In this document: piece by piece, positions 24,475-30,494 of the stretch
Numbering within the stretch: the first letter of the stretch is position 1
Layout of the letters: each line of letters opens with the position of its first letter
Made by a program: the position numbers and the translations under genes
Notes under the pieces: generated by a model
What the model was told of the DNA's origin: nothing
The model's database searches: none
Seen by the model: the letters and a program-made list of their open reading frames with translations, nothing else
Assembly: GCA_964601575.1 (NCBI GenBank)
Contig: CAZROA010000049.1
Coordinates: forward strand, 1-30,494
From: CAZKEG01 sp964601575
GTDB lineage: Bacteria; Desulfobacterota; Thermodesulfobacteria; Thermodesulfobacteriales; Thermodesulfatatoraceae
Direction of reading: 5' to 3'
DNA: 30,494 nt

Positions 24475-24504
24475 TTGGTCTAGATGGGAAAATGTTCTTA
24501 TATT
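24475..24504 (+). promoter_or_regulatory. Possible promoter for the yedF operon
   Basis: TTGGTC (24475-24480), an 18-nt spacer, TATATT (24499-24504). The -10 is good and the -35 is mediocre. The leader to the yedF ATG would be about 55 nt, with AGGGGG just before the start. Confidence 0.4.
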
Positions 24505-24565
24505 GGAAAACAAATTTTTTCAGGTCTTGGGAGCCATCTGAACCAAACAAATCTAGGGGGTACTG

Positions 24566-25162
24566 ATGAAGGAACTTGATTGCCGAGGGCTTCCCTGTCC
24601 CCAGCCGGTGATCAATACCAAAAATGCCTTGGAAGAGATGGCCGAGGGAGAGAAACTCGCTGTCTTGGTAGACAATGAGGCGGCGGTCACCAATGTTACG
24701 CGGTTTGCCGAGGCCCAAGGTCACGAAGTCTCAGTTGAAAAAGAGGAAGACTTTTGGCGACTTATGGTCACCAAAAAAGGCCTAGGAAGACCAACCGGAC
24801 CGATCACTTGCGAACGACCAGAGGGCCTTCCAGCGGTCGTAGTTATCGATCGAGAGGGAATGGGCGAGGGAGATAAGACCCTTTCCCAGATCCTTATGCG
24901 CGCTTTTTTGAAGACCTTAAAAGATATTTCTAACAAACCCTCCACCATTATTTTCTATAACTCGGGAATTTTTCTTACCCTTGAAGGCTCTGAAGTCCTA
25001 GAGACCATAAAGGAACTAGCACAAGAAGGCATCAAGATCCTCGTCTGCGGGACTTGCCTTGATTTTTATCAAGCCAAGGACCGCTTGGCTGTTGGCGAAA
25101 TATCGAATATGTACGATATCGTCGAGACCATCTCCCGAGCCGGGTTGGTGATCAAACCATGA
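24566..25162 (+). CDS. yedF: YedF-like sulfurtransferase (TusA domain + DsrE-like domain)
   Basis: A 198-aa two-domain protein. The N-terminal TusA/SirA domain (1-70) starts MKELDCRGLPCPQP, with the sulfur-carrying Cys11 of the CPxP motif plus Cys6. The C-terminal DsrE-like domain (about 88-198) has VCGTCLDFY with Cys161 and Cys164, a typical persulfide-carrying site. This architecture matches the YedF family linked to selenium metabolism (TIGR03527-like). It may shuttle persulfide or selenide from the desulfurase encoded next, whose start it overlaps by 4 nt. The partner order yedF-desulfurase-DUF3343 supports this. Sulfur alone, without selenium, is equally compatible with the sequence. Confidence 0.88.
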   Translation: MKELDCRGLPCPQPVINTKNALEEMAEGEKLAVLVDNEAAVTNVTRFAEAQGHEVSVEKEEDFWRLMVTKKGLGRPTGPITCERPEGLPAVVVIDREGMGEGDKTLSQILMRAFLKTLKDISNKPSTIIFYNSGIFLTLEGSEVLETIKELAQEGIKILVCGTCLDFYQAKDRLAVGEISNMYDIVETISRAGLVIKP

Positions 25163-26301
25163 TTTACGCCGATCAAGCGGCTACTTCGTTCCCTAAGCCT
25201 CCAGAGGTCGTTGAGGCCGTAGCCGAGACCCTACGTAAAATTCCCGGAAGCCCGGGGCGCTCAGGACATCGGGGGGCCTTGGCCGCCGGACGGATAGTCT
25301 TTGAGACCAGGGAGAAGTTGGCCGCCTTCTTTGGCCTTGAAGATTCAAGTCGGTTCATCTTTACCTCCGGGGCCACCGAGGCCTTAAACCTAGTCATCCA
25401 AGGCCTCCTTGTTCCAGGCGACGTGGTGCTGGCCACCCGTATGGAACACAATTCCGTGGCCAGGCCTTTAGAGGAGCTGCGTAAGGAAAGAAATATTTCC
25501 GTGCACTATATCCCTTGTTCACTCGATGGATTTTTAGACTTGGAAATCTTAAAGGGCTTGGTTCAGACTCTTCGGCCAAAGCTTATCTGCATCAATCACG
25601 TCTCCAACGTCACCGGCACGATCCAACCTTTAAAAGACATAATTCAGCTAAAGGGTCAAAGTCTACTCCTGGTCGATGCCGCCCAAGCCGTAGGTCACTT
25701 TGAGATCAATCTCAACGATTTGGAAATAGACTTTCTGGCCTTTTCTGGACACAAGGGGCTTTTGGCCCCGAGTGGCATAGGGGTGCTCTATATTAGAGAG
25801 GGCTTAGAAGGAATCCTCCGGCCTTTAAAATTCGGAGGCACCGGGAGCCGGTCGGAGTCTCTTAATCAACCGGAGTTTTTACCAGACCGCTTTGAATCAG
25901 GCACTCCAAATCTCCCGGGGATCGCCGGTCTAAAAGCAGGTTTAGACTATGTGACCAGGGCAGGCCTTGACCAAATCAAGGCCCATGAGGAAAAACTGGC
26001 CGAAATCTTCATAGAAACCATAGCCAAACACCCAAAGATCACCATCTATGGCCCTAAGGACCGTCGTCAGGCCACGGGGATCATCTCAGTCAATATCCAG
26101 AGCCTTCCTCCCTCGGAAGTGGCCTTGCGCCTTGATCGAGAGTTCGGGGTCATGGTCAGGCCCGGTCTACACTGTGCCCCTCTGGCCCATGAAACCATCG
26201 GGACCTTGCCCCAAGGCACGGTGCGTTTTTCTTTTAATTATCTCAACCGCCTCGGTGAAGCGAAAAGGGCAGCAAAGGCCTTGTTAGAGATCGCCTCATG
26301 A
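25159..26301 (+). CDS. Cysteine desulfurase family protein (CsdB/SufS-like, selenium-associated type)
   Basis: A 380-aa PLP enzyme that takes sulfur (or selenium) from cysteine (or selenocysteine) to form a persulfide. The start MIYADQAATSFPKPP and the stretch SPGRSGHRGAL are characteristic of the subgroup TIGR01977. The PLP lysine is Lys199 (FSGHKGLLAPSGIG) and the catalytic cysteine is Cys339 (RPGLHCAPLAHETIGT). His97 in RMEHNS and Asp173/Gln176 in LVDAAQA are the usual cofactor contacts. It overlaps yedF and DUF3343 by 4 nt each. Its likely acceptors are YedF and the DUF3343 protein; no SelD or IscU is visible in the window. Confidence 0.93.
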   Translation: MIYADQAATSFPKPPEVVEAVAETLRKIPGSPGRSGHRGALAAGRIVFETREKLAAFFGLEDSSRFIFTSGATEALNLVIQGLLVPGDVVLATRMEHNSVARPLEELRKERNISVHYIPCSLDGFLDLEILKGLVQTLRPKLICINHVSNVTGTIQPLKDIIQLKGQSLLLVDAAQAVGHFEINLNDLEIDFLAFSGHKGLLAPSGIGVLYIREGLEGILRPLKFGGTGSRSESLNQPEFLPDRFESGTPNLPGIAGLKAGLDYVTRAGLDQIKAHEEKLAEIFIETIAKHPKITIYGPKDRRQATGIISVNIQSLPPSEVALRLDREFGVMVRPGLHCAPLAHETIGTLPQGTVRFSFNYLNRLGEAKRAAKALLEIAS

Positions 26302-26549
26302 AAGTCTTACTTACCTTTCCTTCCATCCATTACGTCCTTAAGGCCGAAAAACTGATCAAGGGCCTCGAACTTTTTACCGACATGGTCCCGGTGCCTAAGG
26401 AAATCAGTAGTGATTGCGGCATGGCCCTCCTAGTCAGAGAAGAGGATCTTGTCCGAATCAAAAGCCTGTTAAAGGAAAGAGGGCTCCCCCTGGAAGGTAT
26501 ATACCAAAAGCAGGGAAAGGGATTCGTTCCTTATCCCTCTGCTCCCTAG
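26298..26549 (+). CDS. DUF3343 protein (putative Se/S carrier-like)
   Basis: An 83-aa protein with the family hallmark PVPKEISSDCGMALLV, where Cys40 is the conserved and probably sulfur/selenium-carrying residue. The first half (MKVLLTFPSIHYVLKAEKLIKG) is the usual DUF3343 strand-helix. The family co-occurs with YedF and this desulfurase type in genomes that handle labile selenium, and has been described as a carrier-like protein; no activity is proven. It overlaps the desulfurase by 4 nt, and 32 nt separate it from the cysteine synthase fusion. Confidence 0.9.
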   Translation: MKVLLTFPSIHYVLKAEKLIKGLELFTDMVPVPKEISSDCGMALLVREEDLVRIKSLLKERGLPLEGIYQKQGKGFVPYPSAP

Positions 26550-26581
26550 CCAGAAACCCAGAATATTGATATGAAAAGGGT

Positions 26582-28912
26582 ATGAGACGGCGTAAGAGAT
26601 ACGGAAACATCCTGGATCAGATCGGGCGCACCCCTTTGGTCCCTATTCGTCGGGTAAAAACCAACCCCAAGGTCCAGATCTACGGGAAGATCGAGGCCGT
26701 TAATCCCGGAGGGTCAATCAAGGACCGCATAGCCCTTTCCATGATCGAGGCCGCCGAGGCCTCCGGTGAACTCACCCATCAGAAGACGGTGATTGAGGCC
26801 TCAAGCGGAAACACGGGGATCGGTCTGGCCCTTGTCTCGGCGGTAAAGGGTTATCGCTGTCTTATCGCCATGAGTGAGTCGGCCTCTCTCGAACGGCGAA
26901 AGATCATGAGGGCCTTTGGAGCGGATCTGTTACTTACCCCGGCAGAGCGGGGTACCGACGGGGCCATTGAGGCCGTTTATGAATTGGCCCGCCGAGAACC
27001 AGAGAGATATTACTTGACCGATCAATACAATAACCCAGCCAACTGGCAGGCCCATTATTACGGCACCGCGCCAGAGATCTGGAAAGAGACCAAGGGTAAG
27101 GTAACCCATGTCATAGCCGGTATGGGCACCACCGGAACCCTGATGGGTATCGCCCGCTATTTCCGCGAACATGCCCCGGAAGTACAGGTCATCGGCGTTG
27201 AGCCTTATCCAGGCCACCGCCTGCAAGGGCTTAAAAACCTCAAAGAATCTTACCCTCCGGGCATCTTTGACAAGAAACTTCCCCATCGAATCTTAAACAT
27301 CCACGATGAAGAGGCCATAGAGCTTACCCGTAGGTTGGCCAAAGAAGAAGGGATCTTTGTGGGCATGAGTTCTGGAGCGGCCTTGGCCGGGGCCTTGGAA
27401 ATAGCCAAAGAGCTTGAAGAAGGCCTTATCGTGGTCATCTTCCCCGACGGAGGAGAGCGTTATCTATCCACTCCACTCTGGACCTTTGAAGATAAAGAGG
27501 ATCATCGTCTCCGTTTCACCAATACCCTTACGCGGCGCAAGGAACCCTTTAAGCCTTTGAAGAAGGGGCAGGTCGGGATTTACACCTGTGGGCCTACGGT
27601 GCATCGTCGCCCTCATCTCGGCCTTTATCGCCGAATGGTCACCGCTGACCTCCTGCGGCGTTTTTTGGAATATAAAGGCTTTCAGGTCACCCACGTGGTC
27701 AACATCACCGATTATGACGACAAGACCATTCAGGCCGCTGAAGAGGCTGGGCTTTCCCTGAAAGAGCTAACCGATCACTACACGCAGATATTCTTTGAAG
27801 ACTTAAAGGTCTTGGGCGTTAAACCGGCGACTCATTTCCCTCGGGCCAGTGAACACATCGAAGAAATGGTCACCGTGACCCGCAAGCTCCTGGAAAAGGG
27901 TTATGCCTACGTCAAACACGGCTCGGTCTATTTCGACGTCTCCAAGCTCTCTGACTACGGGGCCTTGGCCAAGATAGATCTGGCCAAATTAAAGGCCGGG
28001 GCCACGGTTGATCTCGATGAATATGAAAAGGACAGCCCGGTAGACTTCACTCTCTTCAAACGTACTACCCTCTATGAACTCAAAAAGGGGCTCTTTGTCG
28101 AGACAGAATGGGGCAAAGTACGCCCGGGTTGGCATGTCCAGTGTGCCGCCATGGCCATGAAATATCTAGGGGAGACCTTTGACATCCACACCAGCGGCAC
28201 GGATCTTATCTTTCCCCATCATGAAGATGAAATGGCCATTGCCAAGGCGGTCACCGGCAAACCCTTGGCCCATTATTGGCTGCATTCGGCCTTGGTCCTG
28301 GTCGACGGCAAAAAGATGTCACATACCGCTGGCAACGCGGTGACCATCGATGAATTACTGGCAAAAGGCTTTTCTGGCCGAGAAATTAGGTATTTCCTCC
28401 TGCGCACCCATTATCGCAAACCCTTGAGCTTTTCCTGGAAGGACTTAGAAGCAGCCAAAAAATCCCTCCAGAATATCGAGATCTTTGTCGCCTTATTGGC
28501 CAGGGAACCCAGCGCCTCTAAAGAGGCCGGAGTCATCCCGGTGGCTGAAAAGACTTTTGCCGCCTTTGAGGAGGCCTTGGAAGATGACCTGAACGTCTCA
28601 CCGGCCTTGGCCGCTATCTTTGATCTGGTACGGCAGGTCTATCCCATCTTGGCCAAACAAGGGCTTTCAAAGGAAGAGACCGATCGCCTTCGGGAGATCC
28701 TGGAAAAGATCGACGCCGTCTTGGGTATCATTCCTCAAATAGAGCTGGTGGAAGAGAAAGAAATTTTGGCACTCCTCCGAAAACGAGAAGAGGCTCGGGC
28801 AGCGGGTGATTTCGAGGTAGCCGATCACTTAAGGGAGGAAATCCAACGCCAGGGGCTAAAGGTCATTGACACCCCTCGCGGCTCCGTGGTCTACCGGCTA
28901 CGAGATGTCTAG
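26582..28912 (+). CDS. Fusion of cysteine synthase (CysK/CysM) and a cysteinyl-tRNA synthetase-like domain
   Basis: A 776-aa product. Residues 1-300 form an O-acetylserine/O-phosphoserine sulfhydrylase-type PLP domain: NPGGSIKDR with PLP Lys47, SSGNTGIGLA, a phosphate-binding AGMGTTGT, and PDGGERYLST near its end. After a linker of only about 8 residues, residues 310-776 align along nearly the whole length of CysRS. The zinc ligands are kept (Cys336, Cys521, His546, Glu550), as are PGWHVQC, FPHHEDE, the stem-contact regions and the anticodon-binding C-terminus. Key ATP motifs are altered: HIGH reads HLGL (345-348) and KMSKS reads KMSHT (578-582). Single-domain CysRS is about 460 aa. The start is the ATG at 26582, the first after an in-frame stop at 26567; the AAGGG site lies unusually close. 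It may be a diverged synthetase, a cysteine-binding regulator or a cysteine-forming complex; aminoacylation is doubtful. Confidence 0.9.
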   Translation: MRRRKRYGNILDQIGRTPLVPIRRVKTNPKVQIYGKIEAVNPGGSIKDRIALSMIEAAEASGELTHQKTVIEASSGNTGIGLALVSAVKGYRCLIAMSESASLERRKIMRAFGADLLLTPAERGTDGAIEAVYELARREPERYYLTDQYNNPANWQAHYYGTAPEIWKETKGKVTHVIAGMGTTGTLMGIARYFREHAPEVQVIGVEPYPGHRLQGLKNLKESYPPGIFDKKLPHRILNIHDEEAIELTRRLAKEEGIFVGMSSGAALAGALEIAKELEEGLIVVIFPDGGERYLSTPLWTFEDKEDHRLRFTNTLTRRKEPFKPLKKGQVGIYTCGPTVHRRPHLGLYRRMVTADLLRRFLEYKGFQVTHVVNITDYDDKTIQAAEEAGLSLKELTDHYTQIFFEDLKVLGVKPATHFPRASEHIEEMVTVTRKLLEKGYAYVKHGSVYFDVSKLSDYGALAKIDLAKLKAGATVDLDEYEKDSPVDFTLFKRTTLYELKKGLFVETEWGKVRPGWHVQCAAMAMKYLGETFDIHTSGTDLIFPHHEDEMAIAKAVTGKPLAHYWLHSALVLVDGKKMSHTAGNAVTIDELLAKGFSGREIRYFLLRTHYRKPLSFSWKDLEAAKKSLQNIEIFVALLAREPSASKEAGVIPVAEKTFAAFEEALEDDLNVSPALAAIFDLVRQVYPILAKQGLSKEETDRLREILEKIDAVLGIIPQIELVEEKEILALLRKREEARAAGDFEVADHLREEIQRQGLKVIDTPRGSVVYRLRDV

Positions 28913-30218
28913 GGCCCGAGTGATCATAGAGAAATTGATCCACGGCGGTGACGGCCTGGCCCATCTTCCCGATGGTCAAGTGGTCTTCGTCTCCAATGTC
29001 ATCCCCGGAGAAGAGGTAGAAATCGAAGTCTTCCAACGCCTCGGAGACTATGCCTTAGCCCGCCCGATAAAGATTATAAAACCCGCCTTGGAACGAATCG
29101 AACCCAACTGTCCTTATTTTCCAGAGTGCGGCGGATGTCAGTGGCAACACATCTCCTACAAGGCCCAGGTAAGGTTTAAATTGGAAGTCTTCAAAGAGAC
29201 CTTGGCTAGGGTCGGCGGAGTAGAGCCGGATTTAGTCGAAGGCGTTGTCCCTTCTCCTAAGGCATTCGGTTATCGACATCGGTTACAATTTCACGTCCAT
29301 CAGGAGACAGGGGCCCTGGGTTTTCTTAAACGACGCTCCCATGAGTTGGTCCCCTTACGTTCCTGTGCCTTGGCCACCCCGGAAATAAACCAAGTGCTTA
29401 AGGTCCTCCCTGACCTGCCGGCCTGGAAGAGGATCCATCCTTACATCAAACGGGTAAACCTCGGTACCTCGCTCCTTGAAGGCCGGGTGACCATGCTCTT
29501 CTGGACCAAACTTGCCCCTCGTGAAGAGGATCTCTACGAGATCCTTGAGGCCTTGCCTGTGCTTAAGGCCGTCTTTTACTGGGTCCGGGGGCGAGATCCG
29601 ATAGGGCCTTTCCCCAAACTCAAAGACCAAGGGGCCCGGTTCTTTCCAGTGCCCAAAGAGATAAACGGCCTCGGGAGGGATCTCGTCTTTCAGGCCCGGC
29701 CAGGGGTCTTTGTCCAAAACAATTGGGAGATCAATTTAGCCCTCATCTCTTTGGTCAAAGAACTGGCTGCCCCCAAGGGAGAAGAGGTCCTCGATCTTCA
29801 TTGCGGCATGGGCAATTTCCTCTTGCCCTTGGTGGTTAAGGCTAAAGCCGGCCTGGGGGTCGATACCGATCATCGGGCCATCGAAGACGGCCTTAAAAAC
29901 GTTGAGCATTGGGGACTTTCCAATGTCCGCTTAGAGGTACTCTCCGCCGTCGAGGCCTTACTTGAATGTCTTAAACACGGAGAGCCTTACCCCATCGTTC
30001 TCCTTGACCCTCCTCGTGGGGGCTGTAAGGAATTAGTCCGTTTCTTGCCGGATATTGCCATCGATCGCCTTATCTATGTCTCCTGCGACCCACCTACTCT
30101 TGCCCGCGATCTCAAACTCCTGATCCGCCAGGGATACGCAGTAAAGAGGATCAAGGCCTTTGATATGTTCCCACAGACCTTTCATCTCGAAAGCGTGACC
30201 CTGCTAGTCCGGACTTAA
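28905..30218 (+). CDS. 23S rRNA (uracil-5-)-methyltransferase, RlmD/RumA type
   Basis: A 437-aa SAM-dependent RNA m5U methyltransferase. The frame opens earlier, but the ATG at 28905 is preferred: it overlaps the fusion gene's stop by 8 nt and gives the normal start MSRARVIIEKLIHGGDGLAH, a TRAM domain (to about 60). A [4Fe-4S] site has Cys69-x5-Cys75-x2-Cys78 and Cys154, as in RlmD. The methyltransferase domain shows QNN (271-273), LDLHCGMGNFLLP (SAM loop), LDPPRGG and the catalytic Cys394 in VSCDPPTLARD, ending MFPQTFHLESV. Target position 1939 is known for E. coli RlmD; RlmC or dual RlmCD activity is possible here. Confidence 0.92.
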   Translation: MSRARVIIEKLIHGGDGLAHLPDGQVVFVSNVIPGEEVEIEVFQRLGDYALARPIKIIKPALERIEPNCPYFPECGGCQWQHISYKAQVRFKLEVFKETLARVGGVEPDLVEGVVPSPKAFGYRHRLQFHVHQETGALGFLKRRSHELVPLRSCALATPEINQVLKVLPDLPAWKRIHPYIKRVNLGTSLLEGRVTMLFWTKLAPREEDLYEILEALPVLKAVFYWVRGRDPIGPFPKLKDQGARFFPVPKEINGLGRDLVFQARPGVFVQNNWEINLALISLVKELAAPKGEEVLDLHCGMGNFLLPLVVKAKAGLGVDTDHRAIEDGLKNVEHWGLSNVRLEVLSAVEALLECLKHGEPYPIVLLDPPRGGCKELVRFLPDIAIDRLIYVSCDPPTLARDLKLLIRQGYAVKRIKAFDMFPQTFHLESVTLLVRT

Positions 30219-30221
30219 AAG

Positions 30222-30245
30222 CGCCTAGCCAGCAACTTATAGGCG
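30222..30245 (-). terminator. Possible terminator between the converging methyltransferase and helicase genes
   Basis: A 6-bp stem CGCCTA (30222-30227) pairing with TAGGCG (30240-30245) and a 12-nt loop. On the minus strand it is followed by CTTTT. It includes the helicase stop codon. The stem is weak but the place is right. Confidence 0.45.
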
Positions 30246-30494
30246 TTCGAGGCGGGCGTATTTGAGGTGTAGGGTCTTTTCCCCGGCAGAGACAAAACTG
30301 ACGACGACTTTGTCTATATCCGCCATCCGTTTTACCTGCCCTTCTCCAAAGACCGGGTGCCAGACAAGCTCTCCAGGACGAAAGGCCGGGGAGATCGCCT
30401 CTTCAGCCTCCTCGGCAAAGCTTGGCGGCTCTTCTAACTTTGGTGGCTGCCATTCTTCGAGGTAGTCTTTGGCTACTTCTTGGAGGAACCGAGA
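30237..30494 (-). CDS. UvrD/PcrA-type DNA helicase, C-terminal end (partial)
   Basis: A minus-strand frame open from the window edge to a TAA at 30237-30239, 85 residues. It begins SRFLQEV, matching the conserved SRFL(K/Q)E of UvrD-family helicases just after motif VI. A low-complexity acidic and Pro-rich linker follows, then the Tudor-like C-terminal domain PGELVWHPVFGEGQVKRM, with KVVVSFVSAGEKTLHLKYARLERL closing the protein. That domain in PcrA/UvrD contacts RNA polymerase, linking the helicase to transcription-coupled repair. The ATPase and helicase motifs lie outside the window. UvrD and PcrA cannot be told apart here. Confidence 0.85.
   Translation of the reverse strand, partial: SRFLQEVAKDYLEEWQPPKLEEPPSFAEEAEEAISPAFRPGELVWHPVFGEGQVKRMADIDKVVVSFVSAGEKTLHLKYARLERL

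Larger units (their letters stand above)
24257..24565. other. Divergent intergenic region between the Fo operon and the yedF operon
   Basis: About 300 nt between divergent operons. It holds a probable promoter at each end (minus near 24266-24294, plus near 24475-24504). A minus-strand frame stays open through most of it but has no start codon or family resemblance within the gap. I see no tRNA, no strong hairpin and no repeat in the middle section (about 24300-24470). Its AT-rich right half is consistent with promoter DNA. Confidence 0.6.

Noticed and set aside
24272..24724. 150-codon minus-strand frame across the atpZ-yedF gap
   Set aside because: Its start and first third are antisense to the TusA domain of yedF. 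The part in the gap has no start codon or recognisable domain.
26567..26569. In-frame TGA just upstream of the CysK-CysRS fusion as a selenocysteine codon, given the selenium-linked neighbours
   Set aside because: The protein starts properly 12 nt later at a CysK-like N-terminus, no SECIS-like hairpin was seen, and the upstream residues have no family match.

Overview
The window looks like chromosomal DNA of a Gram-negative, probably thermophilic anaerobe. My best guess is a Thermodesulfobacteriota/Desulfobacterota-type lineage, inferred only from gene content and protein style. The supporting signs are an outer-membrane beta-barrel and a lipoprotein, an exosortase-type (XrtA/PEP-CTERM-style) polysaccharide locus, an Fo-only ATP synthase operon with AtpZ and AtpI, a YedF/DUF3343 selenium-sulfur gene set, Lys/Glu/Arg-rich proteins and very tight gene packing. 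No rRNA, tRNA, IS element, integrase or CRISPR array was seen.

Layout. (1) Positions 1-6062, plus strand, visibly AT-rich: the end of a polysaccharide export/assembly locus, comprising a beta-barrel protein (5' cut off), a Wzz-like chain-length protein, an ExeA-like AAA ATPase, a CpsD/BY-kinase-like ATPase and a polyprenyl-phosphate sugar-1-phosphate transferase. (2) Positions 6062-11661, plus strand, more GC-rich: glmS, a UDP-glucuronate 4-epimerase-like gene, hisA and an RNase II/R-family exoribonuclease. The first two plausibly supply precursors to the polysaccharide locus. (3) Positions 11658-16306, minus strand: a packed operon gatB - mtnA - suhB-like - NUDIX - response regulator/GGDEF, with a good sigma70-type promoter in front of gatB. 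(4) Positions 16440-16685, minus: a stand-alone 81-aa HTH protein with its own promoter and terminator. (5) Positions 16782-21583, minus: valS - argJ - a 63-aa Cys-rich protein - surE. (6) Positions 21728-22153, minus: a glycine-zipper lipoprotein behind a consensus-like sigma54 (-24/-12) promoter with inverted repeats upstream. (7) Positions 22351-24229, minus: Fo operon atpZ - atpI - atpB - atpE, without F1 genes. (8) Positions 24566-30218, plus: yedF - cysteine desulfurase - DUF3343 - a CysK/CysRS-like fusion - RlmD-type rRNA methyltransferase. (9) Positions 30237-30494, minus: the C-terminus of a UvrD/PcrA helicase.

The most unusual object is the 776-aa fusion at 26582-28912. An apparently intact PLP-dependent cysteine synthase is joined by a very short linker to a nearly full-length cysteinyl-tRNA synthetase-like half. 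That half keeps all four zinc/cysteine-binding ligands, but its ATP signatures are altered (HIGH to HLGL, KMSKS to KMSHT). It sits directly after the YedF/desulfurase/DUF3343 trio, which is linked in other genomes to labile selenium and sulfur handling. This suggests a cysteine-handling enzyme that may no longer charge tRNA, or does so abnormally.

All calls come from reading translations and motifs by eye. No database search was run.
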